Shown piece by piece: positions 42,982 through 52,102 of a stretch of 64,000 nucleotides of DNA. Below the pieces are notes generated by a model that was given only the letters and a program-made list of their open reading frames with translations, did no database searches and was not told the DNA's origin. Every line of letters starts with the position of its first letter. The stretch's first letter is position 1. The position numbers and the translations under genes are program-made. The stretch comes from Kerstersia gyiorum (GTDB lineage: Bacteria > Pseudomonadota > Gammaproteobacteria > Burkholderiales > Burkholderiaceae_B). The stretch is from contig NZ_SGWZ01000002.1 in NCBI RefSeq assembly GCF_004216755.1, forward strand, positions 186,001 through 250,000, written 5' to 3'.

Positions 42982-43024
42982 CAAAACCCTGGCCTTCGGT
43001 GGCATGCCGATGGTCAGGGTTTTG
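42982..43024 (+). terminator. Terminator-like hairpin after yidB
   Basis: Perfect ten-base inverted repeat CAAAACCCTG/CAGGGTTTTG across a 23-base loop that itself pairs weakly. The A/T run is inside the stem, so it can work in both directions. Confidence 0.6.
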
Positions 43025-43283
43025 TGTTTTCAGGCAGTGCCCGGTTGCAGGCCGGATGGCGCCTGTATGGACCGCTGACAGGACTGTCGGCAGCGGCGCT
43101 GCCAGCGACAGCCTGGCATGGCGACGCGGGGCGTTACAGCATTAGCTTATGCACGGCGCTGTCGCCGCAACATCGTCTGTTCCGTTTTACTATGCCGGGT
43201 AGTCAGCCTTCGGATCCTGGCCGTGAGCGGTGCAGGGCAGGGGGTTTTTCTGGCAGTTTCTTCATTCAGGAACACGACAAGAG
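43025..43283. other. Intergenic region, no gene seen
   Basis: Between the yidB terminator and the aldo-keto reductase. No convincing frame, promoter or repeat. An AGGAACACGACAAGAG leader directly precedes the ATG at 43284. Confidence 0.45.
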
Positions 43284-44333
43284 ATGAAATACCGCAAACT
43301 TGGACGCACCGATATCGACGTCAGCCTGATCGGTCTGGGTACCATGACCTGGGGCGAGCAGAACTCCGAGCAGGAAGCGCACGAACAGCTTGACTACGCA
43401 CTGTCGCAGGGTGTCAATCTGATCGACGCTGCGGAAATGTATCCGGTGCCGCCCAAGCCGGAAACCCAGGGTCGAACTGAGGCGTACATCGGTTCCTGGT
43501 TGAAGCGCAGCGGCAAGCGTAGCGAAGTGGTGCTGGCGACCAAGGTGGTCGGCCCCTTGCGCCAGGCTCACCAAAAGGGCCATATCCGCGATGGCAAGAC
43601 TTCCTTGGACCGAGCCAATATCACAGCTGCCATTGATACCAGCCTGAAGCGCCTGCAGACGGACTATGTGGACCTCTACCAATTGCACTGGCCGGATCGC
43701 AGCACGGCCACTTTCGGCCGTCTGGGCTATCCGTGGATCGAAGACGAATCGACCGTGCCTATCGAAGAAACGCTCTCCGTCCTGGCCGATCTGGTCAAGG
43801 CGGGCAAGGTACGTCATATCGGTGTTTCCAATGAAACCCCGTGGGGCGTGGCGCAATTCCTGCGTGCCTCGGAAAAGCTGGGCCTGCCGCGCATCGTCAG
43901 CATCCAGAATCCCTACAGCCTGTTGAACCGCACGTTTGAAACGGGGCTGTCCGAGTTCTCACATTACGAGCAGATCGGCTTGCTGGCTTATTCGCCGCTG
44001 GCGTTCGGGGTGCTGACCGGCAAGTATCTGAATGGCGCGCGTCCGGCAGATGGCCGTATCAGCCTGTACGAGCGGTTTGCGCGCTACAGCAACGAGCAGG
44101 CCCAGGCTGCAACGCGTGATTATGTCCATGCCGCGCGCCGCCGTGGCTTGTCACCCGCGCAAGTTGCGCTGGCGTTCATCAACAGCCGTCCGTTCGTGAC
44201 CAGCAATCTGGTGGGGGCGACCAAGCTGGAACAGCTCAAGGAAAATATTGCGTCGGTGGACCTGGAGCTGGATGACGAACTGCTGGCTGAAATCGAACAT
44301 ATCCATCAACGCCAGCCTAATCCCGCGCCTTGA
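43284..44333 (+). CDS. tas: Tas-like NADP(H)-dependent aldo-keto reductase
   Basis: A 349-residue TIM-barrel oxidoreductase of the Tas/AKR group. MKYRKLGRTDIDVSLIGLGTMTWGEQN is the typical start; catalytic Asp and Tyr lie in LIDAAEMYPVPPKPETQGRT, Lys in VLATKVVGP and His in YQLHWPDR. The length is the same as Escherichia coli Tas. ATG 43284 follows AAGAG; a longer frame upstream lacks similarity. Physiological substrate unknown in most organisms, though Tas can compensate loss of prephenate dehydrogenase. A structured repeat and a terminator follow. Confidence 0.9.
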   Translation: MKYRKLGRTDIDVSLIGLGTMTWGEQNSEQEAHEQLDYALSQGVNLIDAAEMYPVPPKPETQGRTEAYIGSWLKRSGKRSEVVLATKVVGPLRQAHQKGHIRDGKTSLDRANITAAIDTSLKRLQTDYVDLYQLHWPDRSTATFGRLGYPWIEDESTVPIEETLSVLADLVKAGKVRHIGVSNETPWGVAQFLRASEKLGLPRIVSIQNPYSLLNRTFETGLSEFSHYEQIGLLAYSPLAFGVLTGKYLNGARPADGRISLYERFARYSNEQAQAATRDYVHAARRRGLSPAQVALAFINSRPFVTSNLVGATKLEQLKENIASVDLELDDELLAEIEHIHQRQPNPAP

Positions 44334-44390
44334 CCACGGGCCTAAGCGCAAGCCTCGGCCTTCAGGCCGAGGTCAAGCGAGGCATTATCC

Positions 44391-44457
44391 ATACGGCGCC
44401 GCAGGTGCCCCCGTATGGTGGCGGAGAAGCTCCGGCCCTCGGGCCGGAGTTCTTCAC
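44391..44457 (+). repeat. Dispersed structured element, copy B (after the aldo-keto reductase)
   Basis: Matches 23206-23255 at 43 of 50 positions over 44408-44457, with similarity back to about 44391. The main stem CTCCGGCC/GGCCGGAG with a CTCG loop is extended by GAA/TTC. An outer CCATACGG/CCGTATGG stem flanks it, and a further CCTCGGCC/GGCCGAGG hairpin lies just upstream (about 44353-44372). The region has no gene. Confidence 0.6.
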
Positions 44458-44530
44458 CGAATATTGGCCGTAGTCGATACACTGTTAGGGTAGAAATTGC
44501 GGTAACGGCAGTGTTACGGACTGCAATAAG

Positions 44531-44566
44531 AAAAGCCAGGCAACGTTATGTTGCCTGGCTTTTCTT
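44531..44566. terminator. Bidirectional terminator
   Basis: A perfect 14-base stem AAAAGCCAGGCAAC/GTTGCCTGGCTTTT with a five-base loop, between two convergent genes; ends the 44583 gene on the minus strand and can stop read-through from the left. Confidence 0.9.
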
Positions 44567-44582
44567 GCTTGTGGCGTTGATA

Positions 44583-45284
44583 TCAGCGCACGCGCAGTAC
44601 CCGCATGGCACGCTGCTTGCCCGCGCCGTCCAGCACGCGTACCGTCACCTGGCGGGCCTGGAAGCCGGCAGGCAGAGCGGCATTGCTGAGCAGGGTCTGG
44701 TAGCGCGTCATATCGACTGCCGGGCCTTCCACGCGCAATACGTCCGTGCGTCCATTGCCGTAGCGGCCTTCCACCAGCAGTTCGACCGTTCCCTTGAAGC
44801 TGGCGGCATTATTGCCGGGTTGCAGCAGCACGACCTGGTAATCCAGGCCTTCGTCTTTCTGCGTAAAACGGGCGCCGCTGATGCCTGGAGTGTAGCCGCG
44901 CGGGTCGGGCGGCAGCAGGTCGATCAGGGCGTCGATTTCCTGTTGCAGCGGGCCGGACAGCGCTTCGGCGCGGTTCGCGCGCGCCTGCCACTGTTCGGCG
45001 TCGGTGCGCACGCTGCTGTGCTCACTGTTTAGTGCATCCAGTTCGTCGCGCAAGCGCTGGGCTTCCAGACGCGCGGCATTGAGTTCCTGGGTCAGCTGCT
45101 GCGATTCGGTGACGGTCAGGCGCTTCGGCCCGTAGCTGTTCTGCAGGAAATACCAGCCAGCAGCGCCGATGATTGCACCAAACAGCATTTGCGCCAGCCA
45201 GCGCGGCATGCGGTGCCGGCGCTTGCCGGTTTCATAGGGGGAGGGTTTGAAAACGGGACGTTTGGAAGAACTGAACAGTGCCAT
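44583..45284 (-). CDS. Single-pass membrane protein with coiled coil, unknown function
   Basis: A 233-residue bitopic inner-membrane protein. A basic N-terminus (KRRHRMPRW) precedes one transmembrane helix (LAQMLFGAIIGAAGWYFLQ, about 31-50). A heptad-rich coiled coil follows (LTQELNAARLEAQRLRDELDAL, about 63-120), then a periplasmic beta-rich domain (DYQVVLLQPGNNAASFKGTVELLVEG). The layout resembles DUF6776-type proteins found next to murU/amgK in relatives, but I am not certain of the family. Start ATG 45284; a longer frame has no similarity. It may tie cell-envelope processes together, but this is a guess. Confidence 0.7.
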   Translation of the reverse strand: MALFSSSKRPVFKPSPYETGKRRHRMPRWLAQMLFGAIIGAAGWYFLQNSYGPKRLTVTESQQLTQELNAARLEAQRLRDELDALNSEHSSVRTDAEQWQARANRAEALSGPLQQEIDALIDLLPPDPRGYTPGISGARFTQKDEGLDYQVVLLQPGNNAASFKGTVELLVEGRYGNGRTDVLRVEGPAVDMTRYQTLLSNAALPAGFQARQVTVRVLDGAGKQRAMRVLRVR

Positions 45285-45446
45285 GCGTTGAAATCCTAGC
45301 TGGTGTAAGCGGCCCGCATGTGAGGCCGGCAGTTGCAAGCGGGTTCGACGGGTCTGGTCGTCGAGATGCCGGGATCGCTGCGTCGCCGGCAGGCGACAGT
45401 GTATAACTCTTGGTCGCTGCGGGAGAATGCAAGACGTTTCCGGTAG

Positions 45447-46154
45447 TTAGGGGTTGGTACGGTTTTGTTTCAGATATTCGTCAAGTTCAGACAATCGCTG
45501 CGGGGTACCTACGTCTGTCCAGCGCCCTTCATGGTGTTCCCCGGTGATGCTGTGCCGTGCCATCGCCTGTCGCAGCAGCGGCGCCAGCGGCGAGGGCAGG
45601 CTGCCCGAGACAGCGTCGAACAGTGCCGGATGAAAAACGCCTATCCCCGCGTACGTCAGCGCGCCGGGGCGGTCTCCGCGTGGGCTGAGCAGGCCGTTTT
45701 CGGCCAGGAGAAAGTCGCCATTCGGGTGGTGTTCGGGATTGGACACCAGCAGCAGCCAGGCCTGCCGGGCCGTGCCATCGAGCCCGGCTGCAATGGCGCG
45801 GGCAGCTTCGGGCCGCCAGTCGCACCAGACATCGCCATTCATGACCAGGAAAGGCTCGTTGCCCAACAGTGGCAGGGCGCGCGCAATGCCGCCTGCCGTT
45901 TCCAGGCCGCGCTCGCCTTCGGCGGAATAATGGATGGTCAGGCCCCAGCGTGAGCCGTTGCCCAGCGCATCCACCAGGTGCTGTCCCAGCCAGGCATGGT
46001 TGATGACTACGTCTTTGAAGCCGGCCCGCGCCAGCGCCTGCAGGTGCCAGACGATCAAAGGCAGGCCGCCGGCGGCAAGCATGGGCTTGGGCAGGGTGTC
46101 GGTCAGCGGACGCATGCGTTCGCCGCGGCCAGCGGCCAGGATCATCGCACGCAT
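45447..46154 (-). CDS. murU: N-acetylmuramate alpha-1-phosphate uridylyltransferase
   Basis: A 235-residue nucleotidyltransferase that turns MurNAc-1-phosphate and UTP into UDP-MurNAc during peptidoglycan recycling. The nucleotide-binding signature is MRAMILAAGRGERMRPLTDTLPKPM, and FLVMNGDVWCDW holds the metal-binding Asp. It overlaps the end of the amgK gene by one base, and the two together form the fosfomycin-insensitive MurU/AmgK recycling route known from Pseudomonas. The DV-containing WTDVGTPQRL end is typical of the family. Confidence 0.95.
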   Translation of the reverse strand: MRAMILAAGRGERMRPLTDTLPKPMLAAGGLPLIVWHLQALARAGFKDVVINHAWLGQHLVDALGNGSRWGLTIHYSAEGERGLETAGGIARALPLLGNEPFLVMNGDVWCDWRPEAARAIAAGLDGTARQAWLLLVSNPEHHPNGDFLLAENGLLSPRGDRPGALTYAGIGVFHPALFDAVSGSLPSPLAPLLRQAMARHSITGEHHEGRWTDVGTPQRLSELDEYLKQNRTNP

Positions 46155-47236
46155 CAGAAGGTGTAGCCCGCGGCCGGTGTGATCTGGTCGACGCGATCCA
46201 GGATGCGCAGCAAGGGGGTGAACTGGCGGTAGCGTCCGCAGACCTGGCGCACATAGCCATTGAGACGCGGCAGGTGGGCCAGGTACCAGGCCTTGCCGTC
46301 ACGATGGTTCAGGCGTGCAAAGACGCCCAGGATGCGCAGGTTGCGCTGCAGCCCCATCCATTCGTAATCCTGGTGCAGCACCGCGAAATCATCGGGGACG
46401 GGCAGACCGGCGCGGCGCGCCTGTTCCCAGTAACGGATGGCCCAGTCCAGTTGCCGGGCTTCATCCCAGGTGGTCCGAGCGTCCAGCAGCAGCGAGGCCA
46501 GGTCATAGGAAATAGGCCCCAGGCGGGCATCCTGGAAGTCAATGACGCCAGGCTGGTTGCTGTTGCCGGTGGGCACCATCAGGTTGGGCGAGTGGTAGTC
46601 GCGGTGCACCAGCACTTGTGCCTGGTCAGCGTTATGCGCTGTCAAGGTTTCAAAAATTTGTGACAGGGAATTGCGTTCGGTGTCGGACAGTGTCACGCCG
46701 TGATGGCGGTTCAGGTACCACTCTTCGAAAACCGAAAGCTCGGCCAGCAGCGTGGCCTGATCGAACAGCGGCAGGCCGGCGGCCGGCGCCTGTTGCACGC
46801 GGATCAGGGATTCAATGGCACCCTGGTACAGGGTTTCGATTTCTGCTTCGGCGGGTTGTTGCTGCAGGCGCTCGAAGTAGGTCTGGGCGCCCAGATCGCT
46901 CAGCAGCAGCAAGCCTTGTTCCGGGTTTTCGGCCAGCAGGGCCGGGACGTGTACGCCACTGCTTTGCAGACGCTTGCAGATGTCGATGAAGGGGCGGCAG
47001 TCTTCCTGGGGCGGCGGCGCGTCCATGACGATGAGCGTGCCGTGCACGCCGCTGTCCAGGCGGAAGTAGCGCCGGAAGCTGGCATCGCTGGAAGCAGGGC
47101 GCAGGCTGTCGGGGGCCAGCGCCAGGCTGGCGGGCAGGGAGGCGAGCCAGTTGCGCAGCAAAGCGAGCCTGGCATCAGGGTGAATCGTGGCGTTCAAAGC
47201 GGGTTCCGAAAGGCGTTCAGCAGGGCGGGAGGGCAT
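46154..47236 (-). CDS. amgK: N-acetylmuramate/N-acetylglucosamine kinase
   Basis: A 360-residue sugar kinase of the aminoglycoside-phosphotransferase fold that phosphorylates recycled MurNAc and GlcNAc at the anomeric carbon. Catalytic HRDYHSPNL and metal-binding IDFQDARLGPISYDLASLLLD are both present, as is the N-terminal nucleotide strand ASFRRYFRLDS. Start choice: ATG 47236 gives 21 residues ahead of the conserved DARLALLRNWL; a TTG at 47197 would fit the family better but is a weaker codon. It is divergent from lptD and coupled to murU. Confidence 0.92.
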   Translation of the reverse strand: MPSRPAERLSEPALNATIHPDARLALLRNWLASLPASLALAPDSLRPASSDASFRRYFRLDSGVHGTLIVMDAPPPQEDCRPFIDICKRLQSSGVHVPALLAENPEQGLLLLSDLGAQTYFERLQQQPAEAEIETLYQGAIESLIRVQQAPAAGLPLFDQATLLAELSVFEEWYLNRHHGVTLSDTERNSLSQIFETLTAHNADQAQVLVHRDYHSPNLMVPTGNSNQPGVIDFQDARLGPISYDLASLLLDARTTWDEARQLDWAIRYWEQARRAGLPVPDDFAVLHQDYEWMGLQRNLRILGVFARLNHRDGKAWYLAHLPRLNGYVRQVCGRYRQFTPLLRILDRVDQITPAAGYTF

Positions 47237-47309
47237 GGCAGGGGACAGCCGGAAGGAATTTGGAAAGGAAATCCACAAACATGCCCATAGAACAGATGTT
47301 CTATATCTC

Positions 47310-47315
47310 TATAAT
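47310..47315 (+). promoter_or_regulatory. TATAAT -10 box before lptD
   Basis: A perfect TATAAT in the AT-rich block between amgK and lptD, 34 bases before the GTG chosen as lptD start. No good -35 hexamer is seen at normal spacing. Confidence 0.4.
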
Positions 47316-47348
47316 ACCGGCACGATATTCTATGGCGGTTTCCTTTTC

Positions 47349-49679
47349 GTGCGTTTGTTCTTATCCGTCGCCCTGCTTGCCGCAGGCTGTCTGCCTGTCG
47401 TCCAGGCCCAGGAGGGCGTGGCCGGCGATGCGTCGCGCCCGCAGCAGGCATTGCGCGAATCTTCCCTGTTGATTGACCGCACCCGGCTCAACGAAGACGA
47501 TATGCCCGTGTTCGCCAACAGTGTGCGGACCGAAGGCCAGCCCGATTCACGCGTCATCCTGGAGGGTGATGCGGTGCTGCGCCGCTACGATTCCGTACTC
47601 AAGGGCAACTACATCGACTACAACGGTGCCAGCGGGCAAGTCGAGGCACGTGGCGACGTGCGCCTGATGCGTGACGGCGGCCGTATCGAAGGCCCCGGCC
47701 TGCGCTACAACTTCGAGACCGATATCGGCGAGATCGAGCAGCCGTCGTTCCGCATCGGGCCTTCCGGTGGGGCGGGCAAGGCGGCGCACGCCGAAATCTA
47801 CGGGCGCAACAACATGCGTCTGGAAGACGTTATCTACAGTGGTTGCCCGTGCCCGGACCCTGCATGGTTCATCGAGGCCGAGCGAGTGGATATCGACTAC
47901 GAGGCCAATGACGGCGAAGCGCGCAATGCGGTGCTGTACTTCAAGGGCGTGCCCCTGCTGGCCTCGCCTTACCTGACTTTCCCGGTACGCAAGGAGCGCA
48001 AGAGCGGACTGCTGTTGCCGACCTACGGCACCACGACCAAGGGCGGCATCGACATTTCCGTGCCGTATTACCTGAATCTGGCGCCGAACTACGACCTGAC
48101 CCTGACCCCGCGCCTGCTGACCAAGCGCGGCATGATGCTGGGTGGGGAGTTCCGCTACCTGGGCGAGTCCTTCGAGGGCGAAATGACCGGGGCCTATCTG
48201 CCCAATGACAGGGTGACGCATTCGGACCGCTGGCTGTACGGCTGGAAGCACTATCACGACCTCGGCAACGGCTTCAGCGCGGACTGGGATATCAATCGCG
48301 CCTCCGATGACAACTATTTCCGCGACATTTCCGCTGTCGGCCTGAGCGAGGCCAGCCGCACCTATCTGCCGCGCAATGGCCGGGTCGGTTGGGGCGATGG
48401 CTACTGGAGCGCTGGCGTGGCGGTGGAGTCCTACCAGACGTTGCAGGATCCGGATGCACCGCTGATCCCGCCCTACGACAAATTGCCGGAACTGACCTTC
48501 AAGGGCGTGCGCTACAACTGGCGCGGCCTGGATCTTGCCTGGGATAACACCGCGACCTGGTTCCAGCGCCCGATCTACGATGGCCAGCGCACCGGCCCGC
48601 AAGGCCAGCGCTTCGTGTCCTATGCCACGATGGCCTACCCGATCGAGCGCGCAGGCTGGTACATCACGCCCAAGGCAGGGATGCACGTCACGCGTTACGA
48701 CACCCGCTGGGGCGACCAGAACTGGTACAGCCTGCCCGGCGGCATGTCTTCCTACCGCACCGTGGCCACTCGTGCGCTGCCCATCCTGTCGCTGGACAGC
48801 GGCATGGTGTTCGAGCGCAATACCACGCTGTTCGGCAAGCCTGCCCAGCAGACCCTGGAACCGCGCCTGTACTATCTCTACGTACCGTACCGCTACCAGG
48901 ATGACCTGCCGACCTACGACACCGCGCTGGCCTCCTTCAACATGGCCCAGGCATTTGATGAAAACCTGTATACCGGCGGCTGGGACCGCATTGCCAATGC
49001 GAACCAGGTCACGCTGGGCCTGACGTCGCGCTGGATGGATGCCAGTAACGGTTTCGAGCGTGTCAGCCTGTCGGTGGCGCAGCGCCTGTATTTCGAAGAC
49101 CAGCGCGTGGCCCTGCCGGGCGAGGCGCCGCGCCAGAATCGGCGCTCCGACTTGCTGATGGGCGCAACGACAGCCTGGACCGACACATTCAGCACACAGG
49201 CCGTGCTGCAGTATGATCCGCACCAGGAACGCTGGATGCGTTCCACCCTAAGTGCGCGCTGGCGTCCTCAACGCCTGGCTTCCATGACGCTGGCCTATCG
49301 CTACCAGCGTGACCCGGCAGTCGATGCCCAGTACCAGCTGCAAGGGCGCGAACAGGTCAGTTTTGCCGGCCAGTGGCCGCTGAGCAAGCGCTGGTATGGT
49401 GTTGGCCGTATCGACTACTCCATGCTGGATAGCCGGGTGACGCAATCCATTGCGGGCCTGGAATACAAGGGTGATTGCTGCTGGGCGGCGCGTGCGGTTT
49501 TCCAGCGCTATGCCGTGGCCGCCAACGACACCAATACGACTTTCTTCCTGCAACTCGAGCTGACCGGACTCGGCTCGCTGGGAACGGATCCCCTGGGATT
49601 GTTGTCCAGAAGCATACCGGGCTATGAGTCCGTGAATCCGAGTGTGCCGCAGGGCACGCGCTTTGATAGGTACGAATAA
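47349..49679 (+). CDS. lptD: LPS assembly outer-membrane protein LptD
   Basis: A 776-residue translocon that inserts lipopolysaccharide into the outer leaflet of the outer membrane. I choose GTG 47349 because it starts a signal peptide (VRLFLSVALLAAGCLPVVQAQ); upstream frame residues have no signal character. The OstA/LptA-like N-terminal jellyroll runs about 60-220 (VILEGDAVLRRYDSVLKGNYID, then EARGDVRLMRDGGRIEGPGL), followed by a large barrel domain ending with GYESVNPSVPQGTRFDRYE. The pair of Cys in SGCPCPDPAW is the conserved disulfide region. surA follows within five bases. Confidence 0.95.
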   Translation: MRLFLSVALLAAGCLPVVQAQEGVAGDASRPQQALRESSLLIDRTRLNEDDMPVFANSVRTEGQPDSRVILEGDAVLRRYDSVLKGNYIDYNGASGQVEARGDVRLMRDGGRIEGPGLRYNFETDIGEIEQPSFRIGPSGGAGKAAHAEIYGRNNMRLEDVIYSGCPCPDPAWFIEAERVDIDYEANDGEARNAVLYFKGVPLLASPYLTFPVRKERKSGLLLPTYGTTTKGGIDISVPYYLNLAPNYDLTLTPRLLTKRGMMLGGEFRYLGESFEGEMTGAYLPNDRVTHSDRWLYGWKHYHDLGNGFSADWDINRASDDNYFRDISAVGLSEASRTYLPRNGRVGWGDGYWSAGVAVESYQTLQDPDAPLIPPYDKLPELTFKGVRYNWRGLDLAWDNTATWFQRPIYDGQRTGPQGQRFVSYATMAYPIERAGWYITPKAGMHVTRYDTRWGDQNWYSLPGGMSSYRTVATRALPILSLDSGMVFERNTTLFGKPAQQTLEPRLYYLYVPYRYQDDLPTYDTALASFNMAQAFDENLYTGGWDRIANANQVTLGLTSRWMDASNGFERVSLSVAQRLYFEDQRVALPGEAPRQNRRSDLLMGATTAWTDTFSTQAVLQYDPHQERWMRSTLSARWRPQRLASMTLAYRYQRDPAVDAQYQLQGREQVSFAGQWPLSKRWYGVGRIDYSMLDSRVTQSIAGLEYKGDCCWAARAVFQRYAVAANDTNTTFFLQLELTGLGSLGTDPLGLLSRSIPGYESVNPSVPQGTRFDRYE

Positions 49680-49683
49680 ACAC

Positions 49684-51120
49684 ATGCTTAACGTGAGACT
49701 CAAGCAGTTGCCGTTGCTGGCCGCGCTGGCTTTGGCCAGCCTGGGCGCGGCACAGGCGCAATCCACCCAGGCCGTTGTCGAGCAGCCCAAGTCGAGCTCG
49801 GAGGCGGTGGTCGATGGCATTGCCGCCATCGTCAACAATGACGTGATCACGCTGCGCGAATTGAATCAGCGCACCCTGCAGGCGCAGGGTGAACTTAGCG
49901 CGCAGGGTGTGGCGTTGCCCGATGCCGCCGTGTTGCAGCGCCAGGTGCTCGAGCGCATGATCAGCGAGCGCCTGGAAGACCAGGAAGCTCAACGGCTCAA
50001 CCTCAGCGTGAGCAATGCCGAACTGAATTCGGCGGTGGGGACCATCGCCCAGCGCAATGGCTTCACGGAAGAGCAGATGCGCCAGCAGGTAACGGCGTCC
50101 GGGTTGACCTGGCAGGGCTATCTGGAAGTCCTGCGGCGCGACATCCTGATGGATCGCCTGCGTCAGCGGGTCGTTGATTCAAGCATCATGATCCCGGATT
50201 CCGAAGTCGATGCCTTTATTCGCGATGAGCGTACCAAGAGCCAGAGCGGCAACGGTTTCGCGGCCGCGAACTCGGGCCCGGTAGCACTGGCGCAGATTCT
50301 GATCCGCGTGCCGGAGAACAGCTCCCGCGAAGAAGAGGCTGCGGCGCGTGCGCGTGCCGAAGCCGTGTTGGCGCGGGTACGCGGCGGCGAGGATTTCGCG
50401 GCCGTGGCGGCGGCCGAGTCCCAGGGGGCTGAAGCGCTGCAGGGCGGCCTGATGGGCGAACGTCCGATGTCCAGCTGGCCGGATCTGTTCGTGCGCGCTG
50501 TGGCATCCGTGCCGCAGGGCCAGGTTAGTGAGTTGGTGCGCAGTGGCCTGGGTTATCACATTCTCAAGGTTGTCTCGCGCAGCGACAGCGCTGCGGCTCA
50601 ACAGCGTTCGGCTTCCGACCATGGCGTGGACTTCAATTCACAGGCGCCCATGCCGGTCACGCAGACCAAGGCGCGCCATATCCTGATCCGGACCAGCGCT
50701 GTCATGAGCGATGAGCGTGCCAAGCAGCAGCTGGACCAGCTGCGCCTGCGCATCCTGCAGGGCGGGGAGTCGTTCGAGGACCTGGCACGGCGCTATTCCA
50801 AGGATTCCAGCGCGCCCCAGGGCGGCGATCTTGGCTGGCTGTCGCCGGGCGAGACGGTGCCGCAATTCGAGCAGGCGATGGATGCCTTGTCCGAAGGCAG
50901 CGTGAGCCAGCCCATCAAGTCGCCGTTCGGCTGGCACCTGATCAAGGTTGATTCGCGCCGTACGCAGGACATGGCCGAGGCCTATCAGCGCATGCAGGCG
51001 CGCCAGATTCTGTTTGAACGCCGCGCCTTGCCTGCCTTCGAGGAGTGGCTGGAGCAGTTGCGTGAACGCGCCTATATCGACAATCGCCTGGAACGCCGTC
51101 AGCGGCTGGAACAGGAGTAA
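49684..51120 (+). CDS. surA: Periplasmic chaperone/isomerase SurA
   Basis: A 478-residue outer-membrane-protein chaperone. Signal peptide LPLLAALALASLGAAQAQ, N-domain with DGIAAIVNNDVITLRELNQR, and two parvulin domains (about 205-305 with FAAVAAAESQGAEALQGGLMG; about 325-430 with FEDLARRYSKDSSAPQGGDLGW). A C-terminal helix follows. It overlaps no gene but lies four bases after lptD, which is itself a SurA client; cotranscription is likely. rsmA follows after six bases. In many proteobacteria pdxA sits between these two; here it is absent. Confidence 0.95.
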   Translation: MLNVRLKQLPLLAALALASLGAAQAQSTQAVVEQPKSSSEAVVDGIAAIVNNDVITLRELNQRTLQAQGELSAQGVALPDAAVLQRQVLERMISERLEDQEAQRLNLSVSNAELNSAVGTIAQRNGFTEEQMRQQVTASGLTWQGYLEVLRRDILMDRLRQRVVDSSIMIPDSEVDAFIRDERTKSQSGNGFAAANSGPVALAQILIRVPENSSREEEAAARARAEAVLARVRGGEDFAAVAAAESQGAEALQGGLMGERPMSSWPDLFVRAVASVPQGQVSELVRSGLGYHILKVVSRSDSAAAQQRSASDHGVDFNSQAPMPVTQTKARHILIRTSAVMSDERAKQQLDQLRLRILQGGESFEDLARRYSKDSSAPQGGDLGWLSPGETVPQFEQAMDALSEGSVSQPIKSPFGWHLIKVDSRRTQDMAEAYQRMQARQILFERRALPAFEEWLEQLRERAYIDNRLERRQRLEQE

Positions 51121-51126
51121 GCAGGA

Positions 51127-51984
51127 ATGGCAGCACATCAGGCGCGCAAGCGCTTTGGCCAGCACTTCCTGAGCGACCTGGCAGTCGTCGATGAAATCGT
51201 GCGGTCGATCTCGCCCGAGCGCAGTGATCTGATGGTGGAAATCGGGCCGGGCCTGTCGGCCCTGACCCGGCCGCTGCTGGATCGGCTGGACCATCTCCAC
51301 GCGGTGGAAATCGACCGGGACCTGGCCCAACGCTTGCGGCGCCAATACCCGGCAGAACGGCTGACTGTACACGAAGCCGACGCGCTGACGGTGGATTTTT
51401 CCACCTTCGGGACTGGCGTTCGTATCGTGGGCAATTTGCCGTACAACATTTCCAGCCCCTTGCTGTTCCATTTGATGGCGGTGGCCGATCAGGTGCGCGA
51501 CCAGCATTTCATGCTGCAGCGTGAAGTCATAGACCGCATGGTGGCCAAGCCCGGCAGCGCAGATTATGGCCGCTTGTCGGTCATGCTGCAGTCGCGCTAC
51601 CGCATGATCAACCTGTTCGACGTTCCGCCCGAAGCATTCGATCCGCCGCCGCGTGTGATGTCGGCGATTGTGCGCATGCGTCCCTTGCCGGCGGACCGCC
51701 TGCGCCCGCGCAGCGAAGCCGCGTTTTCCACGGTTGTGGCGCGCGCCTTTTCCCAGCGCCGCAAGATGCTGCGCCGCGTGCTGGCCGATTGGGCTGAAGA
51801 TATTCCCTGGGAAGCCCTGGGCATTGAACCTACCGATCGCGCCGAGAGCGTGACGGTGGCGCAGTATATCGGCCTGTCCGATGCGCTGCTGGCAGCAGGT
51901 CGGGTAGCGGATACCGGCAGCGCCGCTGAAACGGGCAATGACCAGGGCAAGGCCAAGGGTAAAGGCGAACCGCAAGCGGATTGA
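51127..51984 (+). CDS. rsmA: 16S rRNA dimethyladenosine transferase RsmA
   Basis: A 285-residue KsgA/Dim1 methyltransferase that dimethylates two adenosines of the 3' terminal 16S hairpin during small-subunit maturation. Motif I is MVEIGPGLSALTRPLL, the catalytic NLPYNISSPLLFHL is intact, and QREVIDRMVAKPGSADYGRLSVMLQ is the family block. A Gly/Lys-rich tail after VADTGS is an extension without family similarity. ATG 51127 follows a GCAGGA site; a long terminator-like hairpin follows. It is the last gene of the lptD-surA-rsmA unit. Confidence 0.95.
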   Translation: MAAHQARKRFGQHFLSDLAVVDEIVRSISPERSDLMVEIGPGLSALTRPLLDRLDHLHAVEIDRDLAQRLRRQYPAERLTVHEADALTVDFSTFGTGVRIVGNLPYNISSPLLFHLMAVADQVRDQHFMLQREVIDRMVAKPGSADYGRLSVMLQSRYRMINLFDVPPEAFDPPPRVMSAIVRMRPLPADRLRPRSEAAFSTVVARAFSQRRKMLRRVLADWAEDIPWEALGIEPTDRAESVTVAQYIGLSDALLAAGRVADTGSAAETGNDQGKAKGKGEPQAD

Positions 51985-52066
51985 TGCCAGCGGAGCCAAT
52001 GGCGGCTGTGCAGTTCGCGCGTCGCCGGGCAAGGTAGCCCGCGAGCGCCGGCAGTCTGCCTGATGC

Positions 52067-52098
52067 AAGCCAGGCCCCTGAACCGGGGCCTGGCTTTT
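52067..52098 (+). terminator. Intrinsic terminator after rsmA
   Basis: A perfect 12-base stem AAGCCAGGCCCC/GGGGCCTGGCTT, six-base loop, then TT. Also read from the minus strand, it ends the convergent SpmAB-like gene. Confidence 0.92.
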
Positions 52099-52102
52099 CC
52101 TT

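Noticed and set aside
42865..43287. Open frame spanning yidB end and the spacer
   Set aside because: Out of frame with yidB, crosses a terminator hairpin, and has no similarity.
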